Assembly: GCA_035758845.1 (NCBI GenBank)
Contig: DASTVZ010000025.1
Coordinates: forward strand, 1-64,000
Direction: 5' to 3'
DNA from: JALZOC01 sp035758845
GTDB taxonomy: Bacteria; Acidobacteriota; Vicinamibacteria; Vicinamibacterales; 2-12-FULL-66-21
DNA: 64,000 bases
Of the stretch, positions 1-8,203 are shown piece after piece. Position 1 is the first letter of the stretch. The number at the start of each line of letters is the position of its first letter. The position numbers and the translations under genes are program-made. Below the pieces are notes generated by a model. That model saw nothing but the letters and a program-made list of their open reading frames with translations, did not search any database and was not told where the DNA came from.

Positions 1-231
1 GGATTCGATTCGAAGTTCGTTGAAGCCCAACAGGAAGAAGCGCAACGCCGCTCAGCGCCACCGAAACCGCCTATGACACCGGAAGCCAGAATCAGGGAAC
101 AACGGCGCCGTGCCTTGGAACTGACTCGAACTCGGACACAGCAAGACCTCAGCCGGGCCGTCCTGCCTGCACACCGGCGCATGCTCGAAGAAGCCATAGC
201 CGCGCTCGACAAACAAATCGACGAAGTCTGA
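1..231 (+). CDS. C-terminal fragment of an unidentified protein
   Basis: The first frame is open from the window edge to a TGA at 229-231, giving at least 76 residues; the start lies outside the window. The visible part is highly charged (many Arg, Glu and Gln) with a proline patch (SAPPKPPMTPEARI) followed by a likely helical or coiled-coil tail ending AALDKQIDEV. There is no membrane segment and no recognisable domain. It is followed 38 bases later by the phosphoesterase gene on the same strand. I do not recognise the family. The frame call rests on uninterrupted length and helix-like composition only. Confidence 0.6.
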   Translation, partial: GFDSKFVEAQQEEAQRRSAPPKPPMTPEARIREQRRRALELTRTRTQQDLSRAVLPAHRRMLEEAIAALDKQIDEV

Positions 232-269
232 CCGGGTATGCATCTTGCTCCTTCCTCATCAGGAGGGGT

Positions 270-1079
270 ATGCGTCCGGACACCCACGTCGTTCGCATCG
301 CGGCGATTGGCGATCTGCACTACGGCCGCAACGCTTCGCCGGGATCGCTGCAGCCGCTCTTCGCTCAGATCAACCAGAGCGCCGACGTGCTCGTGGTCTG
401 CGGCGACCTGACCGACTTCGGGCTCGCAGAAGAAGCGCGCGCCCTCGCGCGCGAATTCGCCGTCCTCAAGATTCCCATCGTCGCTGTCCTCGGCAATCAC
501 GATTTCGAGTCGGCGCAACAAGGCGAAATGCGGGCGATTCTCGCCGACGCCGGAGTCGCGATTCTCGATGGCGACAGTACCGAGATCCTCGGCATCGGAT
601 TCGCGGGCGTCAAGGGTTTCGCCGGCGGATTTGGACGGCGCGCGCTCGGACCGTGGGGCGAAGACATCATCAAGAAGTTCGTTCACGAAGCGGTCGACGA
701 GGCCCTGAAACTCGAGTCAGCCCTCGCCCGCCTGCGGAACGAGAAGCGCATCGCGATCCTCCATTACTCGCCGATCCAGGAGACGGTCGAAGGCGAACCA
801 CCCGAAATTTTTCCGTTCCTTGGCTGCAGCCGCCTGGAGGAGCCGCTCGGCAGATATCCGGTCACTGCTGTTTTTCACGGCCACGCGCACCACGGCCGCC
901 CTGAGGGACGAACGACGAAAGGCGTACCCGTATTCAACGTGTCGATGACGCTGATGAACAACCTGTTTCCAGGGCGTCCGTTCCGCGTCATCAATATCGA
1001 CGTGACGACTCCACCCGATGACAGGCGGGTCCGATCAGATCGACGGATGGCCGGTTTGTCGCTCGCCGATCAATCGTGA
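270..1079 (+). CDS. Calcineurin-like metallophosphoesterase
   Basis: A 269-residue cytoplasmic protein with the full metallophosphoesterase signature: D15/H17 in IGDLH, D46 in CGDLTD, the GNHD block at 75-78, H165 in ILHYSP and H203/H205 in FHGHAHHG. These residues bind the di-metal centre in the family, so phosphodiester or phosphomonoester hydrolysis is expected; the substrate is unknown. There is no signal peptide. An AGGAGG at 261-266 lies just before ATG 270 and supports this start. The downstream transpeptidase begins 10 bases after the stop, so the two are probably cotranscribed. Confidence 0.88.
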   Translation: MRPDTHVVRIAAIGDLHYGRNASPGSLQPLFAQINQSADVLVVCGDLTDFGLAEEARALAREFAVLKIPIVAVLGNHDFESAQQGEMRAILADAGVAILDGDSTEILGIGFAGVKGFAGGFGRRALGPWGEDIIKKFVHEAVDEALKLESALARLRNEKRIAILHYSPIQETVEGEPPEIFPFLGCSRLEEPLGRYPVTAVFHGHAHHGRPEGRTTKGVPVFNVSMTLMNNLFPGRPFRVINIDVTTPPDDRRVRSDRRMAGLSLADQS

Positions 1080-1089
1080 GGGGGCACAT

Positions 1090-2115
1090 ATGACAACGCT
1101 CATGACAATGGCAATGGTTGCGGTACTCGCACAGGCACCACCGCCTGCGCCTCAGGGAACGTCACCGGCGAAGCCGCAAGCACCGGCTGGACAAGCGTCG
1201 GAAGGTGACGTCGCCCTTCAAGTGCAAGTGATGCTCGATCGAGCTGGGTTCTCGCCGGGCGCGATCGACGGGAAGATGGGTGCCAACACGCGAAAGGCGT
1301 TGGAGCTTTTCAACGCGAGCGGAATGCAGCAGTCGGCGTCGGTGCCCGCGACCCGATCCTATCGAATCACTGCCGAGGACATCGCCGGTCCGTTCCTCGA
1401 CCGCTTACCACAAGACATGATGGAAAGCGCGAAGCTTCCGGCCCTCGGCTACACATCGGCGATAGAAGAACTCGCCGAGCGGTTTCACACGACCCCGGCA
1501 TTCCTGCAACAGCTGAATCCCGGCATCACTTTCACTGCCGGTGAGGAGATTCAGGTTCCTAATGTGGAACCAATGGTGCTCCCCACCGCGACGATGTCGG
1601 TGCTCGAGCCGAAACAACCGAAGCCCACAGGGCAACGTGGCGAGCCGTCCAATGCGTCGCAGCCCACGGGAACGAGCGGTACCGAGCAACCAGTTGAAAA
1701 GCCGAACCTCGTCGTCACTGTCAGTAAGAGCGCGTCGGCCTTGACGGTTGCCGACGCGACCGGCCGGGTCGTGCTCTACGCTCCGGTTACGACGGGGAGC
1801 ACCCACGATCCGCTGCCAGTAGGTGAATGGAAGGTGACGAGCATCTTCTTCAATCCGGCATTCAACTACAACCCGGAGTTGTTCTGGGATGCTGACCCAT
1901 CACATACCAAGGCGACTCTTAAGCCCGGACCAAACAATCCAGTCGGCGTCGTCTGGATCAACTTGTCGAAAGAACACTACGGTCTGCATGGGACCCCGGA
2001 ACCCGCATCGATTGGACGCACGCAGTCTCACGGATGCGTGCGGCTCACCAACTGGGATGCGCTTCGGCTCGCGGCGCTGGCGAAACCAGGCACGCCCGTC
2101 GTCTTCAAGGAATAG
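1090..2115 (+). CDS. Peptidoglycan-binding L,D-transpeptidase (YkuD)
   Basis: A 341-residue exported protein. A short hydrophobic N-terminus (MTTLMTMAMVAVLAQA) is followed by a peptidoglycan-binding repeat at about 37-76 (AGFSPGAIDGKMGANTRKAL), a LysM-like stretch near 120-165, a Pro/Thr-rich linker and a C-terminal YkuD domain. The active-site block SHGCVRLTNWD starts near residue 313 with Cys316 as nucleophile. Such enzymes make 3-3 crosslinks or attach proteins to peptidoglycan. The ATG at 1090 is preferred to upstream in-frame codons because GAGGGGG lies 7 nt before it and the signal-like segment begins there. It sits in a cell-wall pair with the following M23 peptidase. Confidence 0.88.
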   Translation: MTTLMTMAMVAVLAQAPPPAPQGTSPAKPQAPAGQASEGDVALQVQVMLDRAGFSPGAIDGKMGANTRKALELFNASGMQQSASVPATRSYRITAEDIAGPFLDRLPQDMMESAKLPALGYTSAIEELAERFHTTPAFLQQLNPGITFTAGEEIQVPNVEPMVLPTATMSVLEPKQPKPTGQRGEPSNASQPTGTSGTEQPVEKPNLVVTVSKSASALTVADATGRVVLYAPVTTGSTHDPLPVGEWKVTSIFFNPAFNYNPELFWDADPSHTKATLKPGPNNPVGVVWINLSKEHYGLHGTPEPASIGRTQSHGCVRLTNWDALRLAALAKPGTPVVFKE

Positions 2116-2132
2116 CGGGGTGGAACGTGCGC

Positions 2133-2831
2133 ATGCGCGCTCGTGACTTGCGCCGAAGTCTCCGAGTATTCGCCGTTGGAGCCGCCTGCGGCTTCATCAT
2201 CGGTGCGGCGCTGGTGGCAGTCCTCATCACCAAGTACGGCCAGATTGCCGGAGTCCAGCAGACGTCCGCCCGAATGGGCGCCGATGATGGACTGGCTGAC
2301 GTCGACACACCCGTCATCGAGGTGCGACCCGCCGCCGCGAATACGCCGGTAGCGACGACGGGCAGCGCCGGACCCGTCGTCGCGACACCTCCCGCAGAAC
2401 TCACCAAGCGTGACTTCGCATTACCGGTGGAAGGCGTCAGACCAGACCAGCTGGTGCGCTCCTTCGACGATCGGCGAAGTGGCACGCGCGCACACGAGGC
2501 GATCGATATTCTGGCACCTAGAAATACGCCGGTGAAGGCCATCGAGGACGGAGCGATTGCACGGCTGTTCGAAAGCAAGGCCGGCGGCATCACGATCTAC
2601 CAGTTCGACCCAACCGAACAGTACTGCTATTACTACGCACATTTGGAGCGCTACGCTGAAGGGCTGCGCGAAGGCGACAAGGTGCGGAAGGGACAGGTCA
2701 TCGGGTACGTGGGAACCTCCGGAAATGCGCCTAAAAACACTCCGCACCTGCACTTCGCCATTTTCCGGCTGACGGCCGAGAAACACTGGTGGGAAGGAAC
2801 GCCGATCGATCCCTTCGACGTGCTTCGATAA
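2133..2831 (+). CDS. M23 family peptidoglycan endopeptidase, membrane anchored
   Basis: A 232-residue protein with one N-terminal membrane segment (about 11-33, VFAVGAACGFIIGAALVAVLI), a low-complexity periplasmic linker and a LytM/M23 domain at about 97-232. Zinc ligands are visible: H121 and D125 in RAHEAIDILAP and the HLH pair H205/H207. A complete ligand set suggests active cleavage of peptide crosslinks. The start could be ATG 2133 or GTG 2127; the GGGG at 2117-2120 is better spaced for GTG. It follows the L,D-transpeptidase by about 15 bases, so both probably act on the same wall. Confidence 0.87.
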   Translation: MRARDLRRSLRVFAVGAACGFIIGAALVAVLITKYGQIAGVQQTSARMGADDGLADVDTPVIEVRPAAANTPVATTGSAGPVVATPPAELTKRDFALPVEGVRPDQLVRSFDDRRSGTRAHEAIDILAPRNTPVKAIEDGAIARLFESKAGGITIYQFDPTEQYCYYYAHLERYAEGLREGDKVRKGQVIGYVGTSGNAPKNTPHLHFAIFRLTAEKHWWEGTPIDPFDVLR

Positions 2832-2971
2832 AGTCAATAAATCTGCGTTTCTTGGCATTGTTCCCTGGCCCCTGCAAACCTTCTTGCGGGGCGCCACCGT
2901 CCAAACGAGTGCAGGAAAGGAGCTTGGAAGCCGTAGCGCTCCGGTATGCCTCCGCCTTGAGTGCGGCAGAC

Positions 2972-3499
2972 ATGGCTGACGACGTGGCGCTTGCCGCGGC
3001 GGGGGACGTGTCCGCATTCGAGCGCGTTTACCGGGCGCATTTGCCACGCGTGCACGGCCTCGTTCGTCGCATGACCGGGGGACGCGACACCGATGAGGTG
3101 ACGCAGGATGTGTTCGTCCGCGTCTGGCAGAAACTCGGGACGTTTCGGGGGGATTCGGCCTTCTCGACCTGGCTCCACCGCCTCGCTGTCAACGTCGTTA
3201 TCGAGCGATTCCGTTCGGAGACCTTACGCCGCCAACGGCTTCGCGACGGCGACGACATCTTTGACACGATCGCTGCGCCGACCCGTTCGCGAGATCTGTC
3301 GATGGATTTCGAGACCGCGCTCGCCAAGCTTCCCAACGGCGCGCGGGAAGTATTCGTGCTCCATGACGTGGAAGGATACAAGCATCATGAAATCGCGTCC
3401 CTGCTGGGTATCTCGGCCGGCACATCCAAAGCGCAACTGCACCGGGCGCGGATGATGTTGCGGCGCCATCTCGGACGGAAGGACTCCGAGTATGACTGA
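2972..3499 (+). CDS. ECF-type RNA polymerase sigma factor
   Basis: A sigma-70 family protein of about 175 residues. Region 2 lies at about 16-82 (FERVYRAHLPRVHGLVRRM, then DEVTQDVFVRVW and FSTWLHRLAVN) and region 4 at about 113-165 (ALAKLPNGAREVFVLHDVEG and a helix-turn-helix around HHEIASLLGISAGTSKAQL). The start is uncertain. ATG 2972 is the first ATG past the stop of the M23 gene, but the AAAGGAG at 2916-2922 stands too far upstream for it, and TTG 2957 is also possible. The 3' end overlaps the anti-sigma gene by 8 bases, implying translational coupling. Confidence 0.85.
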   Translation: MADDVALAAAGDVSAFERVYRAHLPRVHGLVRRMTGGRDTDEVTQDVFVRVWQKLGTFRGDSAFSTWLHRLAVNVVIERFRSETLRRQRLRDGDDIFDTIAAPTRSRDLSMDFETALAKLPNGAREVFVLHDVEGYKHHEIASLLGISAGTSKAQLHRARMMLRRHLGRKDSEYD

Positions 3500-4172
3500 C
3501 GCATTCACCAGCCAGTTGTCGGACTACCTCGACGACGAATTGTCGGCAGCCGAACGTCAGTCCCTCGATTCGCACCTGGCTGACTGTCAGGCCTGCCGCA
3601 GAACGCTCGACGAACTGCGGCAGGTCGTTGCGCACGCGTCGAACTTGAGGGACTCGGCACCCGAGAGCGACCTGTGGCCGACGATTGAGTCGCGGATTGG
3701 GTCCGAATCAAGGCCCGCCCGCGTGTCGCCGTTCCGCCGCGCCATCTCGGCGCGTCTTTCGTTTACGATTCCCCAGGTCGCGGCCGCCGGCCTCGCGCTG
3801 ACCGTGTTGTCTGGTGGTCTCGTCTGGATGGCGCGATCGGGAGATCCGCGTGCCGACGTGCAACCGATTCGCGCGCAGGTTCAGGAGGACGATCCGGCAA
3901 TCGCGCGGGCGAACTTCGCGGATAAGCACTACGACAGGGCGATCGCCGAACTCCAACGCACGCTTGATGAAGGACGCCCAAGCCTCGACCCCGAGACCGT
4001 GCGCGTGCTCGAAGAAAATCTGGCAGCGATCGATCGCGCGATCGAACAATGTCGTCGTGCGCTCGACACGGATCCCTCGAACGTCTACTTGAATACGCAC
4101 CTCGCAGAGGCGCGCCAACGTAAACTGCTGCTGCTGCGCCGCGCGACGGCGCTGGCGACAAAGGGCACTTAG
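3492..4172 (+). CDS. Zinc-finger anti-sigma factor with one membrane segment
   Basis: A 226-residue partner of the preceding ECF sigma. The N-terminus has the zf-HC2 pattern of ZAS anti-sigma factors: H28, C32 and C35 in HLADCQAC. A single membrane helix lies near 90-113 (FTIPQVAAAGLALTVLSGGLVWM). The rest is periplasmic and helical, with a TPR-like region (ANFADKHYDRAIAELQRTLDEG) that could sense an envelope signal. Start ATG 3492 overlaps the sigma stop. The family sequesters sigma at the membrane until it is released or degraded. Confidence 0.85.
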   Translation: MTDAFTSQLSDYLDDELSAAERQSLDSHLADCQACRRTLDELRQVVAHASNLRDSAPESDLWPTIESRIGSESRPARVSPFRRAISARLSFTIPQVAAAGLALTVLSGGLVWMARSGDPRADVQPIRAQVQEDDPAIARANFADKHYDRAIAELQRTLDEGRPSLDPETVRVLEENLAAIDRAIEQCRRALDTDPSNVYLNTHLAEARQRKLLLLRRATALATKGT

Positions 4173-4180
4173 GACTTAAA

Positions 4181-4235
4181 GGGAGCGCCGCGAAGCGGCG
4201 CCGCCGAGCGAGAGCGTGGGGGTGGGGCCCCACGC
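4181..4235. promoter_or_regulatory. Two GC-rich hairpins before the DUF4097 gene
   Basis: A seven-base stem GCGCCGC / GCGGCGC with loop GAA (4185-4201) is followed by a GCGTGGG...CCCACGC hairpin containing the palindrome GTGGGGCCCCAC (4222-4233). Neither has a T-run. They lie between the anti-sigma stop and the DUF4097 start. They could attenuate transcription or protect the mRNA end; no function is shown. Confidence 0.35.
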
Positions 4236-4257
4236 GCAGTGAGAAAAGATGTAGGGC

Positions 4258-5166
4258 ATGATCCACGGATTAATCACCCTCGCGCTCTCCACGTTGTTGG
4301 CACAAGCGCCGGGGGACGCGCGACAGAATCGCACGCCGCAAACCGATCAGACGGTGCCGGCGGCGCGCGGGGCGCGGCTGGCCATCGAGAACAAGGCCGG
4401 CGAAATCGTCATTCACGCGTGGGAGAAAGACGCCGTCCGCGTCCAAGCGCGACACAGCTCACGCGCCAAGATCAACATCCGTACGGACGCGAATGTGATC
4501 AACGTTGATGCGGTGACGGACAGAGGCCCCACTGGATCCATCGACTACGACATCAGTGCGCCGGCCTGGATGCCGATCAAGGTTGAAGGACAGTACGATT
4601 ACATCAGCGTCGAAGGCGTGCAGGGAGAGATCTCGGTTGAAACGGTTCGTGGCGACATCGTTCTGAAAAACGTCGGCTCGGCGATCGCGAAATCGATTGA
4701 GGGTGCCATCGAGGTCGATGGCGCTCGCGGAAAACTCACGCTTAGCTCGGTCAATGAAGAAATCAAGGTGACCGGAGCCAGCGGCGAAGTGGTCGCGGAC
4801 ACGACCAACGGCGAAGTGACGCTGACGCGCATGGAAGCCAGCGCGGTGGAAGTCGCGACGGTCAACGGCGACGTGGTCTTCGAAGGCAGGCTTGCCGACC
4901 GCGGACACTACAGCTTTACCAACCACGACGGCGATATCGAGCTGCTTGTGCCGGAAAACTCGAATGCCACGTTCAACGTGCGTGCATACAGCGGTGAGTT
5001 CAGCACGTCGCTCCCGGTGAAGGGACCAGACTCCTCGCAGGTTCGACGCGGCAGGCGTGTTTCGTACACGCTGGGCAACGGGAGTGCGGAAGTCGAATTG
5101 GAATCTTTTGGCGGCGACATCAAACTGCGCCGCCCGGGCTCGGCGCGGACGCGGCGTGATCAGTAG
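4258..5166 (+). CDS. DUF4097-family beta-solenoid envelope protein
   Basis: A 302-residue exported protein. A short signal-like N-terminus (MIHGLITLALSTLLAQAPG) precedes a long run of short beta repeats: ISVEGVQGEISVETVRGDIVLKNV, then IEGAIEVDGARGKLTLSSVNEEIKV, then GEVVADTTNGEVTLTRM. This alternation of D/N-G turns and valine strands is typical of DUF4097/DUF4098 solenoids. Such genes commonly follow ECF sigma and anti-sigma genes and are thought to act at the envelope; the biochemical role is unknown. The C-terminus overlaps the convergent small gene by 7 bases. Confidence 0.8.
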   Translation: MIHGLITLALSTLLAQAPGDARQNRTPQTDQTVPAARGARLAIENKAGEIVIHAWEKDAVRVQARHSSRAKINIRTDANVINVDAVTDRGPTGSIDYDISAPAWMPIKVEGQYDYISVEGVQGEISVETVRGDIVLKNVGSAIAKSIEGAIEVDGARGKLTLSSVNEEIKVTGASGEVVADTTNGEVTLTRMEASAVEVATVNGDVVFEGRLADRGHYSFTNHDGDIELLVPENSNATFNVRAYSGEFSTSLPVKGPDSSQVRRGRRVSYTLGNGSAEVELESFGGDIKLRRPGSARTRRDQ

Positions 5167-5393
5167 ATACTGCTGCGGCTTCGCGCGCCTCCAGCCGGCG
5201 GTTCCCATCCCGCATCGGTGAGGGCCCGTTCGAGCCGGAGCGACCGGCGGGTGATGGCAGTGGAATCGTCGTATCGCTCGACTTCCTGACGCCCGTCAGG
5301 AAACGTGATCACTAGTTCGTAGGCTGGCCCATCGCTTTGGCATCGAATCTCGTACCGCAATCGCGCATCCTGCCGCTCGAAAAACCAAATCAT
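5160..5393 (-). CDS. Small conserved protein of unknown function
   Basis: A 77-residue basic soluble protein starting MIWFFERQDARLRYEIR, with a probable beta sheet (YELVITFPDGRQEVERYDD) followed by a helix (RSLRLERALTDAGWEP). There is no signal peptide. Codon use resembles its neighbours and it fills the only minus-strand gap here, overlapping the DUF4097 gene tail by 7 bases. A GATAAC hexamer on the minus strand at 5402-5407 stands 8 bases before the ATG. I recognise the style of a short conserved acidobacterial protein but not a named family. Confidence 0.6.
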   Translation of the reverse strand: MIWFFERQDARLRYEIRCQSDGPAYELVITFPDGRQEVERYDDSTAITRRSLRLERALTDAGWEPPAGGARSRSSIY

Positions 5394-5728
5394 GCAGTCC
5401 GGTTATCGGCTCAGCAATATGAGACTTTAGGGTGAATGACGCCCGTTTTTCGTTTTGAGTTTTGAGTTTTGGGTTTTGGGTTTTGGTTTCTAGTTCTTGG
5501 TTTCAATCCTGTCGTTCGGATCGGTCGTGAACCGAAAGCTAAGAACTCAAGACCCAATCCTGACACGATTATCGTCAACGTGCCGCGGGCGCCGCTTCTG
5601 GGACAGACCTGTGCGAAACCGAACACCGGCTGGGAGCCAGATCGCCGGAAGCAACCCATTTTCGGCGTATTCCGGCTGGTCTTGCACGGAAAGACGCGTG
5701 GCATGGACGTTGGTCTTTGCCCCGAATC
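5394..5728. other. Gene-free gap with a low-complexity tract
   Basis: Nothing coding is supported in this 335-base gap. It contains a T/G-rich tract at 5452-5505 (listed separately). The rest is ordinary GC-rich sequence; the two short plus-strand frames across it have tract-derived N-termini and no family resemblance. Confidence 0.5.
5452..5505. repeat. GTTTTGAG/GTTTTGGG low-complexity tract
   Basis: Imperfect tandem units GTTTTGAG and GTTTTGGG, then GTTTTGGTTTC and variants. The tract is AT-rich in a GC-rich genome and lies upstream of the REC-PP2C gene. Its complement (CAAAACTCAAAAC) recurs at 51108-51172, so the two tracts form one family. Confidence 0.7.
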
Positions 5729-6892
5729 ATGACCATCGCCTGCGCAGTTCAACCGCGCATTCTGATCGCCGACGATCAGCGCGATCTCCTTGATGCCCTT
5801 CACCTGTTGCTCAAGGGCGAAGGCATCGCGATGGACGCAGTCACCTCGCCGGAGGCGGTCGTCGACGCTGTCGCGCGCGCGACATACGATCTCCTCTTGA
5901 TGGATCTCAACTACACCGGCGATACGACCTCCGGCCGCGAAGGCATCGATCTCCTCGCGCGCGTGCAGGAGCGCGATCGCCTGCTGCCCGTCGTCGTGAT
6001 GACTGGATGGGGATCAGTCGATCTCGCAGTGGAGACGATGAGACGAGGCGTCTGCGACTTCGTACAGAAACCGTGGGACAACGCGCAACTGGTGAACACG
6101 CTGCGGAACGAAATCGAGAAGGGCCGGACGCGCCGGCGGACGGAAGCGCTCGAGGCGCGCGCGCTCGAGGAGGCGCGGCGAATCCAGCGCAAGCTGCTGC
6201 CGGCAACACTTCCACAGATTCACGGGTGTGAGATTGCGGCGTCGTGGCAACCAGCGGCCGGGGTTGGCGGCGACTGCTTCGACGCAATCGCGTTTGGTAC
6301 GTCGCGTTTGAGTCTCTCGATCGCGGACGTCGTCGGCAAGGGCATTCCCGCTGCGCTCCTGATGTCGAACCTGCAAGCGGCGGTGCGCGCCTTCGCGACC
6401 GAGACGACAACCGCCGGTGAACTGTGTCAGCAGGTCAACCGCATTCTCTGTGGCAACATTGCCGAAGGACGGTTCATCAGCTTCTTCTACTGCACCGTCG
6501 ACACGGAACAACGGACGCTCACCTACGCGAACGCCGGTCACTATCCGCCGATCCTTGTTCATGCTGATGGGTCCACGGAGCGTCTCTCGACCGGCGGTCC
6601 GGTGCTGGGCCCGTTTGCGGAGGCCACGTACGACGAGCGCCAGATCGCGATCGTGAGTGGTGATCGATTGGTCCTCTTTACCGACGGCATCACCGAGGTG
6701 CGACCCGCGGGTGTCGAGCCGGATGATCCGGACCACGTCGAATTTGGAGACGACGCACTCGTCGCAGCGGCCGTCGAGCATCGCGTCTGCAGCGCGCCGA
6801 TCCTCGAGGCGAGGTTGACGTCCACCGTCTCCGCCTACGCAGGTGGAACGTTTCAAGATGATGCAACGTTAATGATCCTGGCAGTCGATTAG
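5729..6892 (+). CDS. Response regulator with PP2C (SpoIIE/RsbU-type) phosphatase output
   Basis: A 387-residue cytoplasmic protein. Residues about 10-125 form a receiver with acidic pocket (LIADDQRD), phosphoacceptor Asp in LLLMDLNY and conserved Lys in FVQKPWDN. A helical linker (RTEALEARALEEARRIQRKLLP) leads into a PP2C_SIG domain (about 160-387) with GVGGDCFD, SIADVVGKGIPAALLMSN and the closing FQDDATLMILAV metal residues. Such proteins dephosphorylate anti-sigma-antagonist (STAS) proteins in partner-switching, controlled by receiver phosphorylation. No STAS or RsbW gene is in the window. ATG 5729 is chosen over TTG 5717 because it precedes the receiver fold directly. Confidence 0.88.
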   Translation: MTIACAVQPRILIADDQRDLLDALHLLLKGEGIAMDAVTSPEAVVDAVARATYDLLLMDLNYTGDTTSGREGIDLLARVQERDRLLPVVVMTGWGSVDLAVETMRRGVCDFVQKPWDNAQLVNTLRNEIEKGRTRRRTEALEARALEEARRIQRKLLPATLPQIHGCEIAASWQPAAGVGGDCFDAIAFGTSRLSLSIADVVGKGIPAALLMSNLQAAVRAFATETTTAGELCQQVNRILCGNIAEGRFISFFYCTVDTEQRTLTYANAGHYPPILVHADGSTERLSTGGPVLGPFAEATYDERQIAIVSGDRLVLFTDGITEVRPAGVEPDDPDHVEFGDDALVAAAVEHRVCSAPILEARLTSTVSAYAGGTFQDDATLMILAVD

Positions 6893-7030
6893 ATGTAAGT
6901 CTCGTCTTCCCGCCTCGCCGACCCGCTTCGGATTCATCCGCGTGTTGTCACATCATAACAGGGACGAATGCGCCATTTTCAGTGATGGATGGCATTACGG
7001 CGTGACCAATCCCGCCAAAAGATTCCAAGC

Positions 7031-7060
7031 TTGACGTGGACCTCATGAGCCAACGATAGT
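7031..7060 (+). promoter_or_regulatory. Candidate promoter for the LytS-type kinase gene
   Basis: TTGACG at 7031-7036 and GATAGT at 7055-7060, separated by 18 bases. The kinase ATG at 7070 lies 9 bases after the -10 box and has no Shine-Dalgarno sequence, so a very short or absent leader is implied. The call is based on consensus only. Confidence 0.4.
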
Positions 7061-7069
7061 TTTTGCACG

Positions 7070-8203
7070 ATGCAGAAAGCTTGGACGCCACCCGCGCGAT
7101 TCGTGTTCGGCGCGGCCACTCTTCTCGGCGTCTTCTCGACGTTGCAGGCATATCGCCTGACGACGTTGAGTATCAATGATCAAATGAACATCGAGGTCTG
7201 GCGCCTGCTGGCGCTCAACCTCGCCTACTGGTACGTTCCGGCAACCCTCACCTCCACGATTTTTCGAATCGCGCATCGGTTTCCTCTCGATGCGCCGGGC
7301 TGGCCGCGCGCCCTCGTGGTGCACGCACTAGCCGCCCTCGGGTTCTCCATCCTCCACCTTGGCGCAATGATCGGCATGCGCGCCATTCTTTGGCCCGGAA
7401 AATTGTTTCCGGCATATGGAGGCTCGTGGACGTCGGCCGTGCAGCGAACGTATCTGATGAATCTCGATTGGGCGCTCATGACGTATTCCGCGATCGTCGG
7501 CGCCAGCTATGCGCTCGGCTACTACCGCGAATCCCGCGCGCGCGCCATTCGCGCCGCGAATCTCGAAACTCGCCTGGTGCAAGCGCGGCTCAAGACCCTC
7601 GAAGCGGAACTGCATCCGCATTTTCTGTTCAACACGTTGCACGCGATCTCAACCCTGGTGCACACGCACCCCGACGCCGCCGATCGCATGATCAGTCGGC
7701 TCAGCGACCTGCTGCGCCTCACGTTTTCGCGGTCCGATGCGGCCTGCGTGACGCTGCACGAAGAGCTCGAGTTCCTGCAGAAGTATCTCGAGATCGAGCA
7801 GACGCGTTTTCAGGACCGCCTGTCGGTCGACTACCAAATCGATCCGGACGCGTTGGATGCCGAAGTACCGAGACTGATCCTGCAGCCGCTTGTCGAGAAC
7901 GCGATTAAACATGGCGTCTCGCTCCAAACCGGCCCAGGCATGGTTTCAATCGGAGCCCGCCACGACAACGGCCGACTCTGTCTGACGGTGCGAGATAACG
8001 GCGTCGGGTTGACCGGCGCCACGCGGGCCAAGCTTCACGGCGGTGTCGGCCTGTCGAACACGCGCGATCGTCTGGAATGCCTCTACGGTACCGATCACGC
8101 GCTGAACTTTCTCGAGTCGTCGCCGGGGCTGACTGTCGAAATGCGCCTGCCATTTCGTCGCGTGTCGTCCGGTACCGACGAGTCGCGGACGCGAGTCGCA
8201 TGA
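7070..8203 (+). CDS. LytS/YehU-type membrane sensor histidine kinase
   Basis: A 377-residue protein with about four N-terminal membrane segments (roughly 10-30, 42-65, 77-105 and 130-152), a short helical linker and a His_kinase domain. The phospho-acceptor block is LHPHFLFNTLHAISTLVH, characteristic of the LytS family, followed by the ATPase motifs ENAIKHGV and DNGVGL and a GVGLSNTRDRL block. It autophosphorylates and signals to a LytTR regulator. The stop overlaps the start of the next gene (ATGA), so kinase and regulator are translationally coupled. The input signal is not evident. Confidence 0.9.
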   Translation: MQKAWTPPARFVFGAATLLGVFSTLQAYRLTTLSINDQMNIEVWRLLALNLAYWYVPATLTSTIFRIAHRFPLDAPGWPRALVVHALAALGFSILHLGAMIGMRAILWPGKLFPAYGGSWTSAVQRTYLMNLDWALMTYSAIVGASYALGYYRESRARAIRAANLETRLVQARLKTLEAELHPHFLFNTLHAISTLVHTHPDAADRMISRLSDLLRLTFSRSDAACVTLHEELEFLQKYLEIEQTRFQDRLSVDYQIDPDALDAEVPRLILQPLVENAIKHGVSLQTGPGMVSIGARHDNGRLCLTVRDNGVGLTGATRAKLHGGVGLSNTRDRLECLYGTDHALNFLESSPGLTVEMRLPFRRVSSGTDESRTRVA

